NCBI RefSeq assembly: GCF_000317595.1
Contig: NZ_AEJC01000191.1
Span: 1-64,000, forward strand
Source: Streptomyces ipomoeae 91-03
Lineage (GTDB): Bacteria > Actinomycetota > Actinomycetes > Streptomycetales > Streptomycetaceae
Reading direction: 5' to 3'
DNA: 64,000 nt
In this document: positions 37,232 to 43,977 of the stretch, one piece after another
How positions within the stretch are numbered: the first letter of the stretch is position 1
How the letters are laid out: every line of letters starts with the position of its first letter
The notes under the pieces: generated by a model
The model's database searches: none
What the model was told of the DNA's origin: nothing
The model's input: only the letters and a program-made list of their open reading frames with translations
Program-made: the position numbers and the translations under genes

Positions 37232-38182
37232 ATGAACCGCCCTGTGCGCCATGAGGTCGACTTTCGCGCGGATCACGGCCAGTACTGGGTGATCGGCACT
37301 CTCGAAGACGATGAGGAAGTCCCCCAGCCGAAGGAGTCCAAGCGCGACTCCGGCACGCTGGAGATCTCCCGGAAGGGGCGTGCCGGACACATCGGCACGC
37401 TGACGCCGTACGGGGATGTCCACCTAGTCTTCGAGTTCCACCAGCAGGCGCCCGCGATGGACACCTCCGACTGGCGGGAAGTGGTCGAAGGCAGCATGCG
37501 GTTCGCGGGAGAGGTCTTCCTGCACAACCCGGCCGATGATCAGGAGATCGTTCCCGTCCCCGGCGGCGCCACGGAATTGTCCTGGTGGCGGGTCCGCGTG
37601 CACATCCGTACGCAGTCGGCGGCTCCGGGCCTGCACCCTCCAGGCGTGAAGGAAATGCGGGAGACCCACCTGATCCAGCTGTGGCCCGCCCTCAAGAGCC
37701 CTTATGAAGTCATCCTCCCGGACCGGTCCGGAGCCGATGAATCCACCGAGGCCGACGAGTGCGTCGCCGGTTCCGCGGCGATCGCCTTCAGGGAGCCGTC
37801 GCACACCCTCACTCTGTACGTCGGGGACGGAGCACCGCAGATCCCCGCCACCGGTGAACTGCTCGTGATCTCGCCTGACGGGCGCGGCGCTCGTATCGCC
37901 ACACAGGGCTGGGGAGACAAGTTCCTGTTCGGCACCGTCGTCTCCTTCACCCGGGCGCTTCCCGCCGAGGCGCGGGAGTGGGAGATCGAAGCGGAGTTCA
38001 CGCTGAGCGGGCCCGGCGGCGACCTGCGGGTCGTGCCGGACGAGGACGAGGAGTACGCCGACACCGTGCCGTTGCCCGGCCCGGACGCGGGAGACAGGTG
38101 GCACGTCATCGTCTACGTACGCGGCAGGGACCCGCGCAGCGAGGAGGGCGAGTACTACGTGACGGTCTGGCCCGAGCCGTAG
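37232..38182 (+). CDS. Unknown two-domain protein downstream of the nuclease
   Basis: 316 residues, acidic, beta-rich, no signal peptide or membrane helix. It looks internally duplicated: each half ends with a W-x-V-x-V-x-x-R motif and a strand closing in WP (WWRVRVHIRT...LIQLWP in the first half, WHVIVYVRGRDP...YYVTVWP in the second). No family recognised. It follows the secreted nuclease by 78 bases with its own GGAAGGA site. A cytoplasmic protein just after a secreted nuclease could be an immunity protein; that is inference only. Confidence 0.7.
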   Translation: MNRPVRHEVDFRADHGQYWVIGTLEDDEEVPQPKESKRDSGTLEISRKGRAGHIGTLTPYGDVHLVFEFHQQAPAMDTSDWREVVEGSMRFAGEVFLHNPADDQEIVPVPGGATELSWWRVRVHIRTQSAAPGLHPPGVKEMRETHLIQLWPALKSPYEVILPDRSGADESTEADECVAGSAAIAFREPSHTLTLYVGDGAPQIPATGELLVISPDGRGARIATQGWGDKFLFGTVVSFTRALPAEAREWEIEAEFTLSGPGGDLRVVPDEDEEYADTVPLPGPDAGDRWHVIVYVRGRDPRSEEGEYYVTVWPEP

Positions 38183-38192
38183 GCGAGGCCTG

Positions 38193-38675
38193 CTACGCGC
38201 CGCCCTTGTCCGAGCCGGTGTCGGTGCGGCTGGCCAGGCGTTCGTAGCGCTGTCGGGCGGCCTGCGGGGTCTGGAGGCCGAGGCCGAAGGCGATCTCCGG
38301 CCAGGTCATGCCGCGCCCCCGGGCCATTTCCAGGAGGCCGACCTCCAGCTCGTCCATCTCACCGCGAGCGAGGGGCACGAGCGTCAGCGCGGCGGTGATG
38401 TCCGCGCGGTCGACCTCCGGTTCGCCGTCTTCGAGGAGTGCGGCCCCGCTGAGCAGGAAGGAGACGAGGCGGATAGCCTCGTGCGGCCCGAGTACGTGGG
38501 GATGGGACTGGCGCCGCCGCTGCCCGTCCGTGGCCGCGTGCCGCTCGGCGATGCGGAACAGCGAGGCGTACGTGCGCTGCGCCCGAGCCTCGTCCGCGCT
38601 GGGAGGAGAGAAGGGGTCGGTGGGGTCGGCGGGGCCGGTGGCGGGATCGGTCGGCTGGGGAGACGTTGACGACAT
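38193..38675 (-). CDS. HTH DNA-binding protein
   Basis: 160 residues. The N-terminal 30 residues are Pro/Thr-rich; the C-terminal end carries a helix-turn-helix-like segment (MTWPEIAFGLGLQTPQAARQRYERL) typical of small actinobacterial DNA-binding proteins. The ATG at 38675 coincides with the predicted transcription start (see promoter), so the message is probably leaderless. Convergent with the unknown gene at 37232 with a 10-base gap. Confidence 0.75.
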   Translation of the reverse strand: MSSTSPQPTDPATGPADPTDPFSPPSADEARAQRTYASLFRIAERHAATDGQRRRQSHPHVLGPHEAIRLVSFLLSGAALLEDGEPEVDRADITAALTLVPLARGEMDELEVGLLEMARGRGMTWPEIAFGLGLQTPQAARQRYERLASRTDTGSDKGGA

Positions 38676-38681
38676 ACGGCC

Positions 38682-38710
38682 AGCATCGAATGAAAACAAC
38701 TTGTTGTCAA
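38682..38710 (-). promoter_or_regulatory. Promoter with overlapping palindrome, leaderless
   Basis: On the minus strand, TTGACA (38705-38710), a 17-base spacer and GATGCT (38682-38687), six bases before the ATG. The perfect palindrome ACAACTTGTTGT (38696-38707) overlaps the -35 box and spacer, the right place for a repressor, perhaps the encoded HTH protein. Confidence 0.7.
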
Positions 38711-38738
38711 CGGATTATTCCTGACGAGGTGCGTACGG

Positions 38739-38969
38739 TCATGGGGACGGAGTACTCCGCCGCGCCCTGCTGGCCGCCCTCCTCGCCTCGCGGTGCCCCT
38801 TGCCCAACCGCACCGAGGGGAGACAGGTGACCCCCTTCCGGCGGCAGGCGTCCTTGCAGGCCACGGCATGGTCGAGCCGCGCGCTGAACGTGGCCATGAC
38901 CGCGTCTTCCGGCGATGCCTCCGGCCGCGCCTTCGGTTCGCTTTCGTTTTCGTTCTTGCTCAAGTCCAT
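38739..38969 (-). CDS. Small hydrophilic protein, third gene of the HATPase operon
   Basis: 76 residues (MDLSKNENESEPKARPEASP...). Acidic N-terminus, a central DHAVACKDACRRKGVTCLP with three Cys, and a basic tail. No family recognised. Its ATG overlaps the end of the 79-residue gene upstream by 10 bases, and GAGGAG lies before it, which supports a real, co-translated gene. Cys spacing (Cx3C...x6C) could bind metal. Confidence 0.6.
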   Translation of the reverse strand: MDLSKNENESEPKARPEASPEDAVMATFSARLDHAVACKDACRRKGVTCLPSVRLGKGHREARRAASRARRSTPSP

Positions 38970-39199
38970 CTCGGTCGCTCCTCATCGAAGTGCGCCGTGA
39001 CGTACGGCCGTACGATGTCCCGCTCCGGGTTCACCGGGTACTCGGTGCGCACGTTCACCTGCGCGTGCGGTGGCTCCCAGCACGGTTCGCGGGGGAGCAG
39101 CGGCAGCCACCGGCCGTGGGTTGCCCGGTGCCGTTCCGAACGGGCGGCCCAGCGTCGCCACCGTCCGCGTTGAGGACTGAGGGGTGGCGCCGACGTCAC
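38960..39199 (-). CDS. Small conserved Streptomyces protein, second gene of the HATPase operon
   Basis: 79 residues from GTG 39199. The GTGA overlaps the stop of the HATPase frame by 4 bases. Characteristic end: PREPCWEPPHAQVNVRTEYP then NPERDIVRPYV, a pattern I remember from short proteins next to HATPase/DUF397 regulators in Streptomyces. Function unknown. Cytoplasmic, Arg- and Pro-rich. Confidence 0.7.
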   Translation of the reverse strand: MTSAPPLSPQRGRWRRWAARSERHRATHGRWLPLLPREPCWEPPHAQVNVRTEYPVNPERDIVRPYVTAHFDEERPRWT

Positions 39200-39638
39200 C
39201 TGCTGCAATGCGACTCCTCGGGCACGAGGAAGTACGCCCACACGCACTTGGTGAACGGCCGCGCCTCGCACCCCCACCGCTCCGAGAGCGCGGCGACCAG
39301 CGTCAGCCCGCGCCCCCCCCGTCGCCCTCCGGCTCCCCCTCCGTGTGCGGCACCGGAAGCCGCCCCTTGTCGGGGTCCGACACCTCAAGCAGCAGCCCAC
39401 ACCCCCGGATCGACACCACCACCTCGACCTCGGCGAGGGCCACCCGACAGTGCCGTACGGCATTGGTGACCAACTCGGTCGCCACGGTGGCGATGTCATC
39501 GGCGAGTTCACCGTCGAGGGCCCAGTCCTTGAGGATCCGCCGCACCGCCGCGCGGGCCTCCGGAACGTGTCTTCTGCGTTTGGGGATACGGAAGGAGTCG
39601 CGACGCGGGTGGGTGGGGCGTGGAGCGAGTGCGGGCAT
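39196..39638 (-). pseudogene. HATPase (anti-sigma-factor-like ATP-binding protein), frameshifted in a G8 tract
   Basis: The frame from ATG 39638 encodes an RsbW/SpoIIAB-like GHKL ATPase: N box VATELVTNAVRHC near 60, then VEVVVSIRGCGLLLEVSDPD. It runs into a tract of eight G (plus-strand C at 39313-39320) and stops at 39303. The missing G box and C-terminus (RGLTLVAALSERWGCEAR, ending LVPEESHCSR at 39196) continue in another frame; one extra G or two fewer would restore it. The downstream gene's GTGA overlap with the restored stop shows that the full frame is the ancestral one. Could be a sequencing error, a real mutation, or a phase-variable switch. Confidence 0.8.
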
Positions 39639-39682
39639 GGCGATTGGACCCCCTGACGTGCAGTCAAGTTCACGCCCTGTAG

Positions 39683-39696
39683 TGGTGCGTGCACCA
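39683..39696. promoter_or_regulatory. TGGTGC palindrome in the divergent HATPase/regulator gap
   Basis: TGGTGC-gt-GCACCA, perfect arms, 45 bases before the HATPase start. Candidate binding site of the divergently encoded DUF5753 regulator. Confidence 0.5.
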
Positions 39697-39717
39697 TGAG
39701 GCTAGAGCTCAAATCGA

Positions 39718-39746
39718 TTGGCTTGCAAGTGGAAAGTTCTCATATA
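39718..39746 (+). promoter_or_regulatory. Putative promoter of the DUF5753 regulator
   Basis: TTGGCT, 17-base spacer, CATATA in an AT-rich stretch, 80 bases before ATG 39826. Confidence 0.45.
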
Positions 39747-39825
39747 TGTCGGCTTCCCTCTTTGGTGGTCGCACGCCCTAGAGTTGGTGCGACCTGAGAC
39801 CGGCTCTCGCAGGAGAGGGGAAGCA

Positions 39826-40695
39826 ATGCCCGCAGGGGGACGGCCGACCGTGCGCAGTAGGCGACTTGGGGCTGCGCTCAAGCGTTATCGACGGGCCGCC
39901 AAGATCGACCAGGCGCACGCGGCAGGCGTGCTCGGTGTCGATCAGGCTCGGGTCAGCCGTATAGAGAGCGGGCACGTGACCGCGCGCATCCTTGAGGTCC
40001 GCGTACTGCTGGATGCGTACGGTGTGAACGACCCCGAAGTTCTCGCCAAACTGGAGGACTTGGCCAAGCGGTCCAAGCATCGCGGGTGGTGGCTCGAACA
40101 TGCGGCACACCTTCGACAGGACTACCTCGACTACATTGCGTTGGAGGACGACGCGACGTACATCCGGGAATGGCAGCCGGTCGTTGTTCCGGGGCTTCTG
40201 CAGACTGCTGCGTACGCGGAGGCCGCTATCGCGGCGACGCCTCACTACATCGCCCCTGAACGAATCGCTCAGTTGGCGAAGGTGCGCGAGGCGCGGCAGG
40301 CAAAGATCGAAGAGGGCGGAGCGACGTACACCGCCATCCTCTGGGAAGCGGTCGTCAGGCACCCCTTGACGAGCGTCTCGATCCACAGGGACCAACTGTC
40401 CGCGATCCTTGAGGTCGGAGAACGGCAGAACGTCACCGTCCAGGTGCTCCCGTTCGGCGCGGGAGCGATTGCAGGTTCCACCTCCGCCTTTCAGTCCTTC
40501 AGCTTCGAATCTGACCCGACTGTCGAAGCCGTAGCCTTGGAGAACCTGCGGGGTGCTTCTGTCCTTGAAGCGCCCGAGGATCTGGCGGCTTACGCCAATT
40601 CGTTCGACCAACTACGATCGGCAGCACTGGCACCAGACGCCAGCGCGCGACTCATCCAAAGCGCACTGCAAAGCAGCGAGGAAGACGCATCGTGA
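39826..40695 (+). CDS. XRE helix-turn-helix regulator with DUF5753 (WhiJ-like), copy 1
   Basis: 289 residues. N-terminal HTH (LGAALKRYRRAAKIDQAHAA, GVDQARVSRIESG) and from about residue 95 the DUF5753 effector domain (YIREWQPVVVPGLLQTAAYA, later VQVLPFGAGAIAG). WhiJ-type proteins control development in Streptomyces and usually pair with a DUF397 protein and an HATPase. Here both partners are present: DUF397 overlaps its stop by 4 bases and the HATPase is divergent. AGGAGAGGGG precedes ATG 39826; in-frame upstream sequence lacks a ribosome site. Confidence 0.9.
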   Translation: MPAGGRPTVRSRRLGAALKRYRRAAKIDQAHAAGVLGVDQARVSRIESGHVTARILEVRVLLDAYGVNDPEVLAKLEDLAKRSKHRGWWLEHAAHLRQDYLDYIALEDDATYIREWQPVVVPGLLQTAAYAEAAIAATPHYIAPERIAQLAKVREARQAKIEEGGATYTAILWEAVVRHPLTSVSIHRDQLSAILEVGERQNVTVQVLPFGAGAIAGSTSAFQSFSFESDPTVEAVALENLRGASVLEAPEDLAAYANSFDQLRSAALAPDASARLIQSALQSSEEDAS

Positions 40696-40886
40696 CCGAG
40701 GTCATAGGCCCCTTCTGGAAGTCGTCGTACACCGTCGGCGAGAGCCAATGCGTCGAGGTCGCCTTCACCTCCACCGGCGGCCGAGCCATCCGCGACAGCA
40801 AGAACCCCCACGGCCCCCTCCTCCACCTCACCCCCACCGGCTGGCACGCCTTCCTGGCGGGGGCCAAGCGCGGCGCGTTCAGCTGA
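40692..40886 (+). CDS. DUF397 protein, copy 1
   Basis: 64 residues from GTG 40692 (GTGA overlap). Classic DUF397: FWKSSYTVGESQCVEVA, RDSKNPHGPLLHLTPTGWHAF. These small proteins act with the upstream WhiJ-like regulator, probably as antagonist or co-regulator. It differs from copy 2 (45408-45605) at only about a dozen positions. Confidence 0.92.
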   Translation: MTEVIGPFWKSSYTVGESQCVEVAFTSTGGRAIRDSKNPHGPLLHLTPTGWHAFLAGAKRGAFS

Positions 40887-40968
40887 CCGTCCACTCGAAG
40901 TGGTCACTGCCGCCAACCGCCGTACACGCGTGCCCTATTGACGCCCTCTGCCGCCCGGGGCAAAGTCG

Positions 40969-40988
40969 TGCAATCGGATGCAATCGCA
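40969..40988. promoter_or_regulatory. TGCAATC direct repeat, site 1
   Basis: TGCAATCGGA followed at once by TGCAATCGCA, a 10-base (one helical turn) direct repeat, 18 bases before the start of the 41007 gene. The same arrangement occurs at 42634-42653. Candidate operator for a DUF5753 regulator. Confidence 0.65.
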
Positions 40989-41006
40989 TCGGCACCGGGA
41001 GAGGGA

Positions 41007-41270
41007 ATGCGGCTACGTTTTCTTGGCATCATCCCGAACACACCTGACACGGACTCGCCGACGATCTGGCTGGACGAGGACACGGGAGACCTGCTCGTCC
41101 AGTCGTACAAAGCCACGGAGGCCGAGGTGAAGGTGTGCCAGGAGATCGGCTCCGTCCCCGGCCACTCGACGGACGTGCCGGATCACGAGACGATCATCCG
41201 GCTGCCCAAGGTCATGTTGCAGTACATCCCGCGCCCGGAGGACAGCGCCAGTGACGAACCCCGTTCTTGA
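41007..41270 (+). CDS. Small hypothetical protein paired with DUF6879
   Basis: 87 residues (MRLRFLGIIPNTPDTDSPTI...). Cytoplasmic, with TIWLDEDTGDLLVQSYKA and a C-terminal IIRLPKVMLQYIPRPED. The same kind of small gene usually precedes DUF6879 genes in Streptomyces, in line with the 20-base overlap seen here. GAGAGGGA precedes ATG 41007. Function unknown; possibly part of a WhiJ-type regulatory module. TGCAATC repeats lie in its promoter region. Confidence 0.75.
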   Translation: MRLRFLGIIPNTPDTDSPTIWLDEDTGDLLVQSYKATEAEVKVCQEIGSVPGHSTDVPDHETIIRLPKVMLQYIPRPEDSASDEPRS

Positions 41271-41766
41271 GGGGCTGGCCAGGGCCAAGCGTTCAGCGGT
41301 TCACCTCGAAATGCGCGATGCCTACCAGCCCAGTGACCCCGAGTTCATCGAGTGGCAGAACGGCAAGCGTCTCGACCCCACCGCGGACCGATCGACGTGG
41401 TGGCGTCCATTCCTGGACGTGGTGACCGAGACGACGGAACGCGGAGTCGTGATGAGACGGGCCCGGATCGTCTCGGAACCGGTGACGGACTACATCAAGT
41501 ACGAGTACGATGTGACGTTCCCCAATGTCACGGCCGGTGAGCTGGTCCGGTGGCTGCCCCGGCGAAGGGCGGCGGACATCCCGCTCCCCGGAACCGACCT
41601 GTGGATGTTCGACAACTCCTCGGTGCTTTTCACCTACTTCTCCGGAATCGGAGAGGTGGTCGACCGTGAATGGCGCACTGAGCCGGCCGTGGTGGAGTTG
41701 GTCGGTACGGCGTTCGAAACGGTCTGGGAACGGGCCACGCCGCACGAGGAGTACAAGCCGGTCTGA
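41251..41766 (+). CDS. DUF6879 family protein
   Basis: 171 residues from GTG 41251. Family pattern: RSAVHLEMRDAYQPSDPEF, GVVMRRARIVSEPVTDYIKY, LWMFDNSSVLFTYFSG. DUF6879 proteins are common beside DUF5753 regulators and may be partners comparable to DUF397. It overlaps the upstream small gene by 20 bases and is followed 12 bases later by the second regulator. Biochemical role unknown. Confidence 0.85.
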   Translation: MTNPVLEGLARAKRSAVHLEMRDAYQPSDPEFIEWQNGKRLDPTADRSTWWRPFLDVVTETTERGVVMRRARIVSEPVTDYIKYEYDVTFPNVTAGELVRWLPRRRAADIPLPGTDLWMFDNSSVLFTYFSGIGEVVDREWRTEPAVVELVGTAFETVWERATPHEEYKPV

Positions 41767-41778
41767 CCGGTCTGCACC

Positions 41779-42627
41779 ATGCCCGCATCAGGCTCGTCAA
41801 GTGTTCAGGCAGCCCGGCGCGTCCTTGCCGATCGTCTCCGGGAGATGTGCAAGGACGCCGGGTTGGACGGCAAGGGACTTGCACAGGCGTGCGGGTGGCA
41901 TCCGTCCAAGGTGTCCCGGATCTCGACGGCGAAGACCTCGCCGTCCGAAGACGACATCCGCGCCTGGTGCCGGGCGTGTGGGAAGGAAGATCAAACAAGC
42001 GACCTGATTGCCTCTCTCCGGGCTGTAGAGGGCATGTTCGTGGAATGGCGCCGGATGGAGCGTGCGGGGCTCCGACAGGCGCAGGAAGCCCGCTTGCCGC
42101 TGTACGAGCGAACCCGTTGGTTCCGTTCGTACTCACCCGGGCTCGTACCCGGACTCGTTCAGACGTACGGCTACACGGAAGACGTGCTGCGAGGGGTCCA
42201 GCGCAGACGGGTGGAGATCGATGACGTGGCGGACGCCGTGGCCGCGCGCATGGAGCGTCAGCACGTGCTTTACGAGGGACACCGTCGCTTCGCATTCCTG
42301 ATCGAGGAGTCGGTTCTAAGGAACGCACTTGGCGAGGTGGCCACACAGCTCGAACAACTTGAGCACTTGCTCACCGTCGGTTCGCTGCCCAATGTCAGCC
42401 TGGGTGTGGTGCCCATGCGGCTGGGACGTTCTCGGATGCCGGTAGAAGGATTCTGGATCTACGACAAAGCACAGGTCAACGTCGAGTTGGTCTCCGGCTA
42501 TCTCACCCTCACCCAGCCCAGTGAGGTAGCGGCGTACGCCGACACGTTCGCCGTGTTGGCGGCCACCGCGGTCTACGGCACGAAGGCCCGCGCACTGATC
42601 ACGACGGCCATGGGCTCGCTCAGATGA
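41779..42627 (+). CDS. XRE helix-turn-helix regulator with DUF5753, copy 2
   Basis: 282 residues. HTH: LAQACGWHPSKVSRISTAKT; DUF5753: RWFRSYSPGLVPGLVQTYGYTEDVL, then FLIEESVLRNALG and VGSLPNVSLGVVPM. It differs clearly from copy 1, so the two are not a recent duplication. It ends 121 bases before the RiPP precursor gene and lies between the two TGCAATC sites, which makes it the best candidate regulator of the RiPP operon. Confidence 0.9.
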   Translation: MPASGSSSVQAARRVLADRLREMCKDAGLDGKGLAQACGWHPSKVSRISTAKTSPSEDDIRAWCRACGKEDQTSDLIASLRAVEGMFVEWRRMERAGLRQAQEARLPLYERTRWFRSYSPGLVPGLVQTYGYTEDVLRGVQRRRVEIDDVADAVAARMERQHVLYEGHRRFAFLIEESVLRNALGEVATQLEQLEHLLTVGSLPNVSLGVVPMRLGRSRMPVEGFWIYDKAQVNVELVSGYLTLTQPSEVAAYADTFAVLAATAVYGTKARALITTAMGSLR

Positions 42628-42633
42628 TCACCC

Positions 42634-42653
42634 TGCAATCACCTGCAATCGCC
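42634..42653. promoter_or_regulatory. TGCAATC direct repeat, site 2
   Basis: TGCAATCACC followed at once by TGCAATCGCC, 96 bases before the RiPP precursor start. Same spacing as site 1 at 40969. Confidence 0.65.
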
Positions 42654-42748
42654 TGGTAGTTGGGGAGCGTGGGTTCCTAGCGTTGTGGCCATGGCGCCCG
42701 ATGTCGAGGGCGGTGTGGCACCCACAAGAAGCCGAGGAGAGGAACACC

Positions 42749-43012
42749 ATGCACCAGACCACGGTCACCGCCCAGCCGCGCTTGCCCTGGGGCATCAGCC
42801 GGATGCGTCCGTACCCCAGCACCTACCAGCCCGGCTACGCGACCGCCGAACTCGACCACGTCACCCAGACCACCGTCTTCCGCGACGCGCTGGGTGGTGT
42901 CGTGGAGCTGGGCAAGCACGGAACCAGCAAGGGAACCGAGACGCAGCCCCAATCCACCAACCAGGACAGTCGCAACGACACGGACCACGACCAGGACAGC
43001 GAGCAGGACTGA
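42749..43012 (+). CDS. tgmA: ATP-grasp-modified RiPP precursor (TIGR04186 type)
   Basis: 87-residue precursor peptide. Conserved leader PWGISRMRPYPSTYQPG (about 13-29), ELDHVTQTTVFRDALGG (34-50), and a core starting at KHGTS (56-60) rich in Thr/Ser, Asp/Glu and Asn/Gln, ending DHDQDSEQD. Hydroxyl side chains (T59, S60, T63, T65, S69, T70) and acidic residues are the likely partners for ester or amide cross-links by the ATP-grasp enzyme. GAGGAGAGGAA precedes ATG 42749. Its TGA shares one base with the ATG of the next gene (TGATG). Confidence 0.9.
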   Translation: MHQTTVTAQPRLPWGISRMRPYPSTYQPGYATAELDHVTQTTVFRDALGGVVELGKHGTSKGTETQPQSTNQDSRNDTDHDQDSEQD

Positions 43013-43977
43013 TGACCGGCACCGGAGCGGTCGCGGTCGTCACCGAGGTGGACGATGTGACCGCCGACATGGTCATCACCGAACTGAACGAACGTGGTGT
43101 CCCGGTCGTGCGGTTCGACCCCTCCGACATCGGTGACCGCCTCCTGCTGTCAGCCCGGTTCGGCGCCGGCCTGGAGGCCACCCCCGTGGGCCGCCTCCGC
43201 ACTCCCTCCAGGAACACCACTCTGGAAGGGGTGCGGTCCTTGTACTGGCGTCGCCCGACGTGGCCCCATTTCGAGCATCTGGGCGACCCCGACGCCCGGT
43301 TCGCGGCCGCTCAGGTCCGTCATGGCCTCGGCGGCACGCTCTACGCCCTGGCGAACTGCCGCTACGTGAACCACCCGCTCAGCAACCACGCGGCGGAACA
43401 CAAGCCCATGCAACTGGCCGTGGCCCAACGCCTTGGCCTCACGGTCCCGCCCACACTGATCTCCAACGATCTGGCCACCATCCGCGCCTTCATCACCGAT
43501 CACGGCCAGGCGATCTACAAGACACTGCGCTGGACCCCCTACCGGCGCGGCGACGGCATGGGGCTGACCACCTGGACCGAACCTGTCACCGCCGACGAGG
43601 TGGACGAGAGCGTGACTGTGGCCCCGCACCTGTTCCAAGCGCGCGTCGACAAGGTCGCGGACGTGCGAGTGGTCGTCGTCGGCCCGAAGGTGTTCGCCAT
43701 CCGGATCGACTCCGACCTGTTGGACTGGCGGGCCGATTACAGCGCCCTGACCTACCAGCCCATGACTCTGCCCACTGGGATGGAAAAAGCCCTGACCGCC
43801 CATCTGGAGCACTTCGGTCTCGCCTCGGGCAGCTTCGACCTGTGCATCACTCCTGACGGTGACCTCCGCTGGCTGGAGCTGAACCCAAACGGCCAATGGG
43901 GTTGGCTCGAAGACGAGACAGGGCTGCCGATCGCCGCCGCTTTCGCCGACCTCCTGGAGCAAGGAGCCACAACGTGA
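43012..43977 (+). CDS. tgmB: ATP-grasp RiPP maturase (graspetide-type ligase, TIGR04187)
   Basis: 321 residues, ATP-grasp fold like RimK and the microviridin ligases. It has VPVVRFDPSDIGDRLLLSA and LRTPSRNTTLEGVRSLYWRR near the N-terminus, ANCRYVNHPLSNHAAEHKPM before the ATP-binding domain, GQAIYKTLRW for nucleotide binding, and the metal-binding DLRWLELNPNGQWGW near the end. It activates Asp/Glu side chains of TgmA as acyl phosphates so that Ser/Thr/Lys close macrocycles. TGATG junctions on both sides mean tight coupling with the precursor and the methyltransferase. Confidence 0.93.
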   Translation: MTGTGAVAVVTEVDDVTADMVITELNERGVPVVRFDPSDIGDRLLLSARFGAGLEATPVGRLRTPSRNTTLEGVRSLYWRRPTWPHFEHLGDPDARFAAAQVRHGLGGTLYALANCRYVNHPLSNHAAEHKPMQLAVAQRLGLTVPPTLISNDLATIRAFITDHGQAIYKTLRWTPYRRGDGMGLTTWTEPVTADEVDESVTVAPHLFQARVDKVADVRVVVVGPKVFAIRIDSDLLDWRADYSALTYQPMTLPTGMEKALTAHLEHFGLASGSFDLCITPDGDLRWLELNPNGQWGWLEDETGLPIAAAFADLLEQGATT

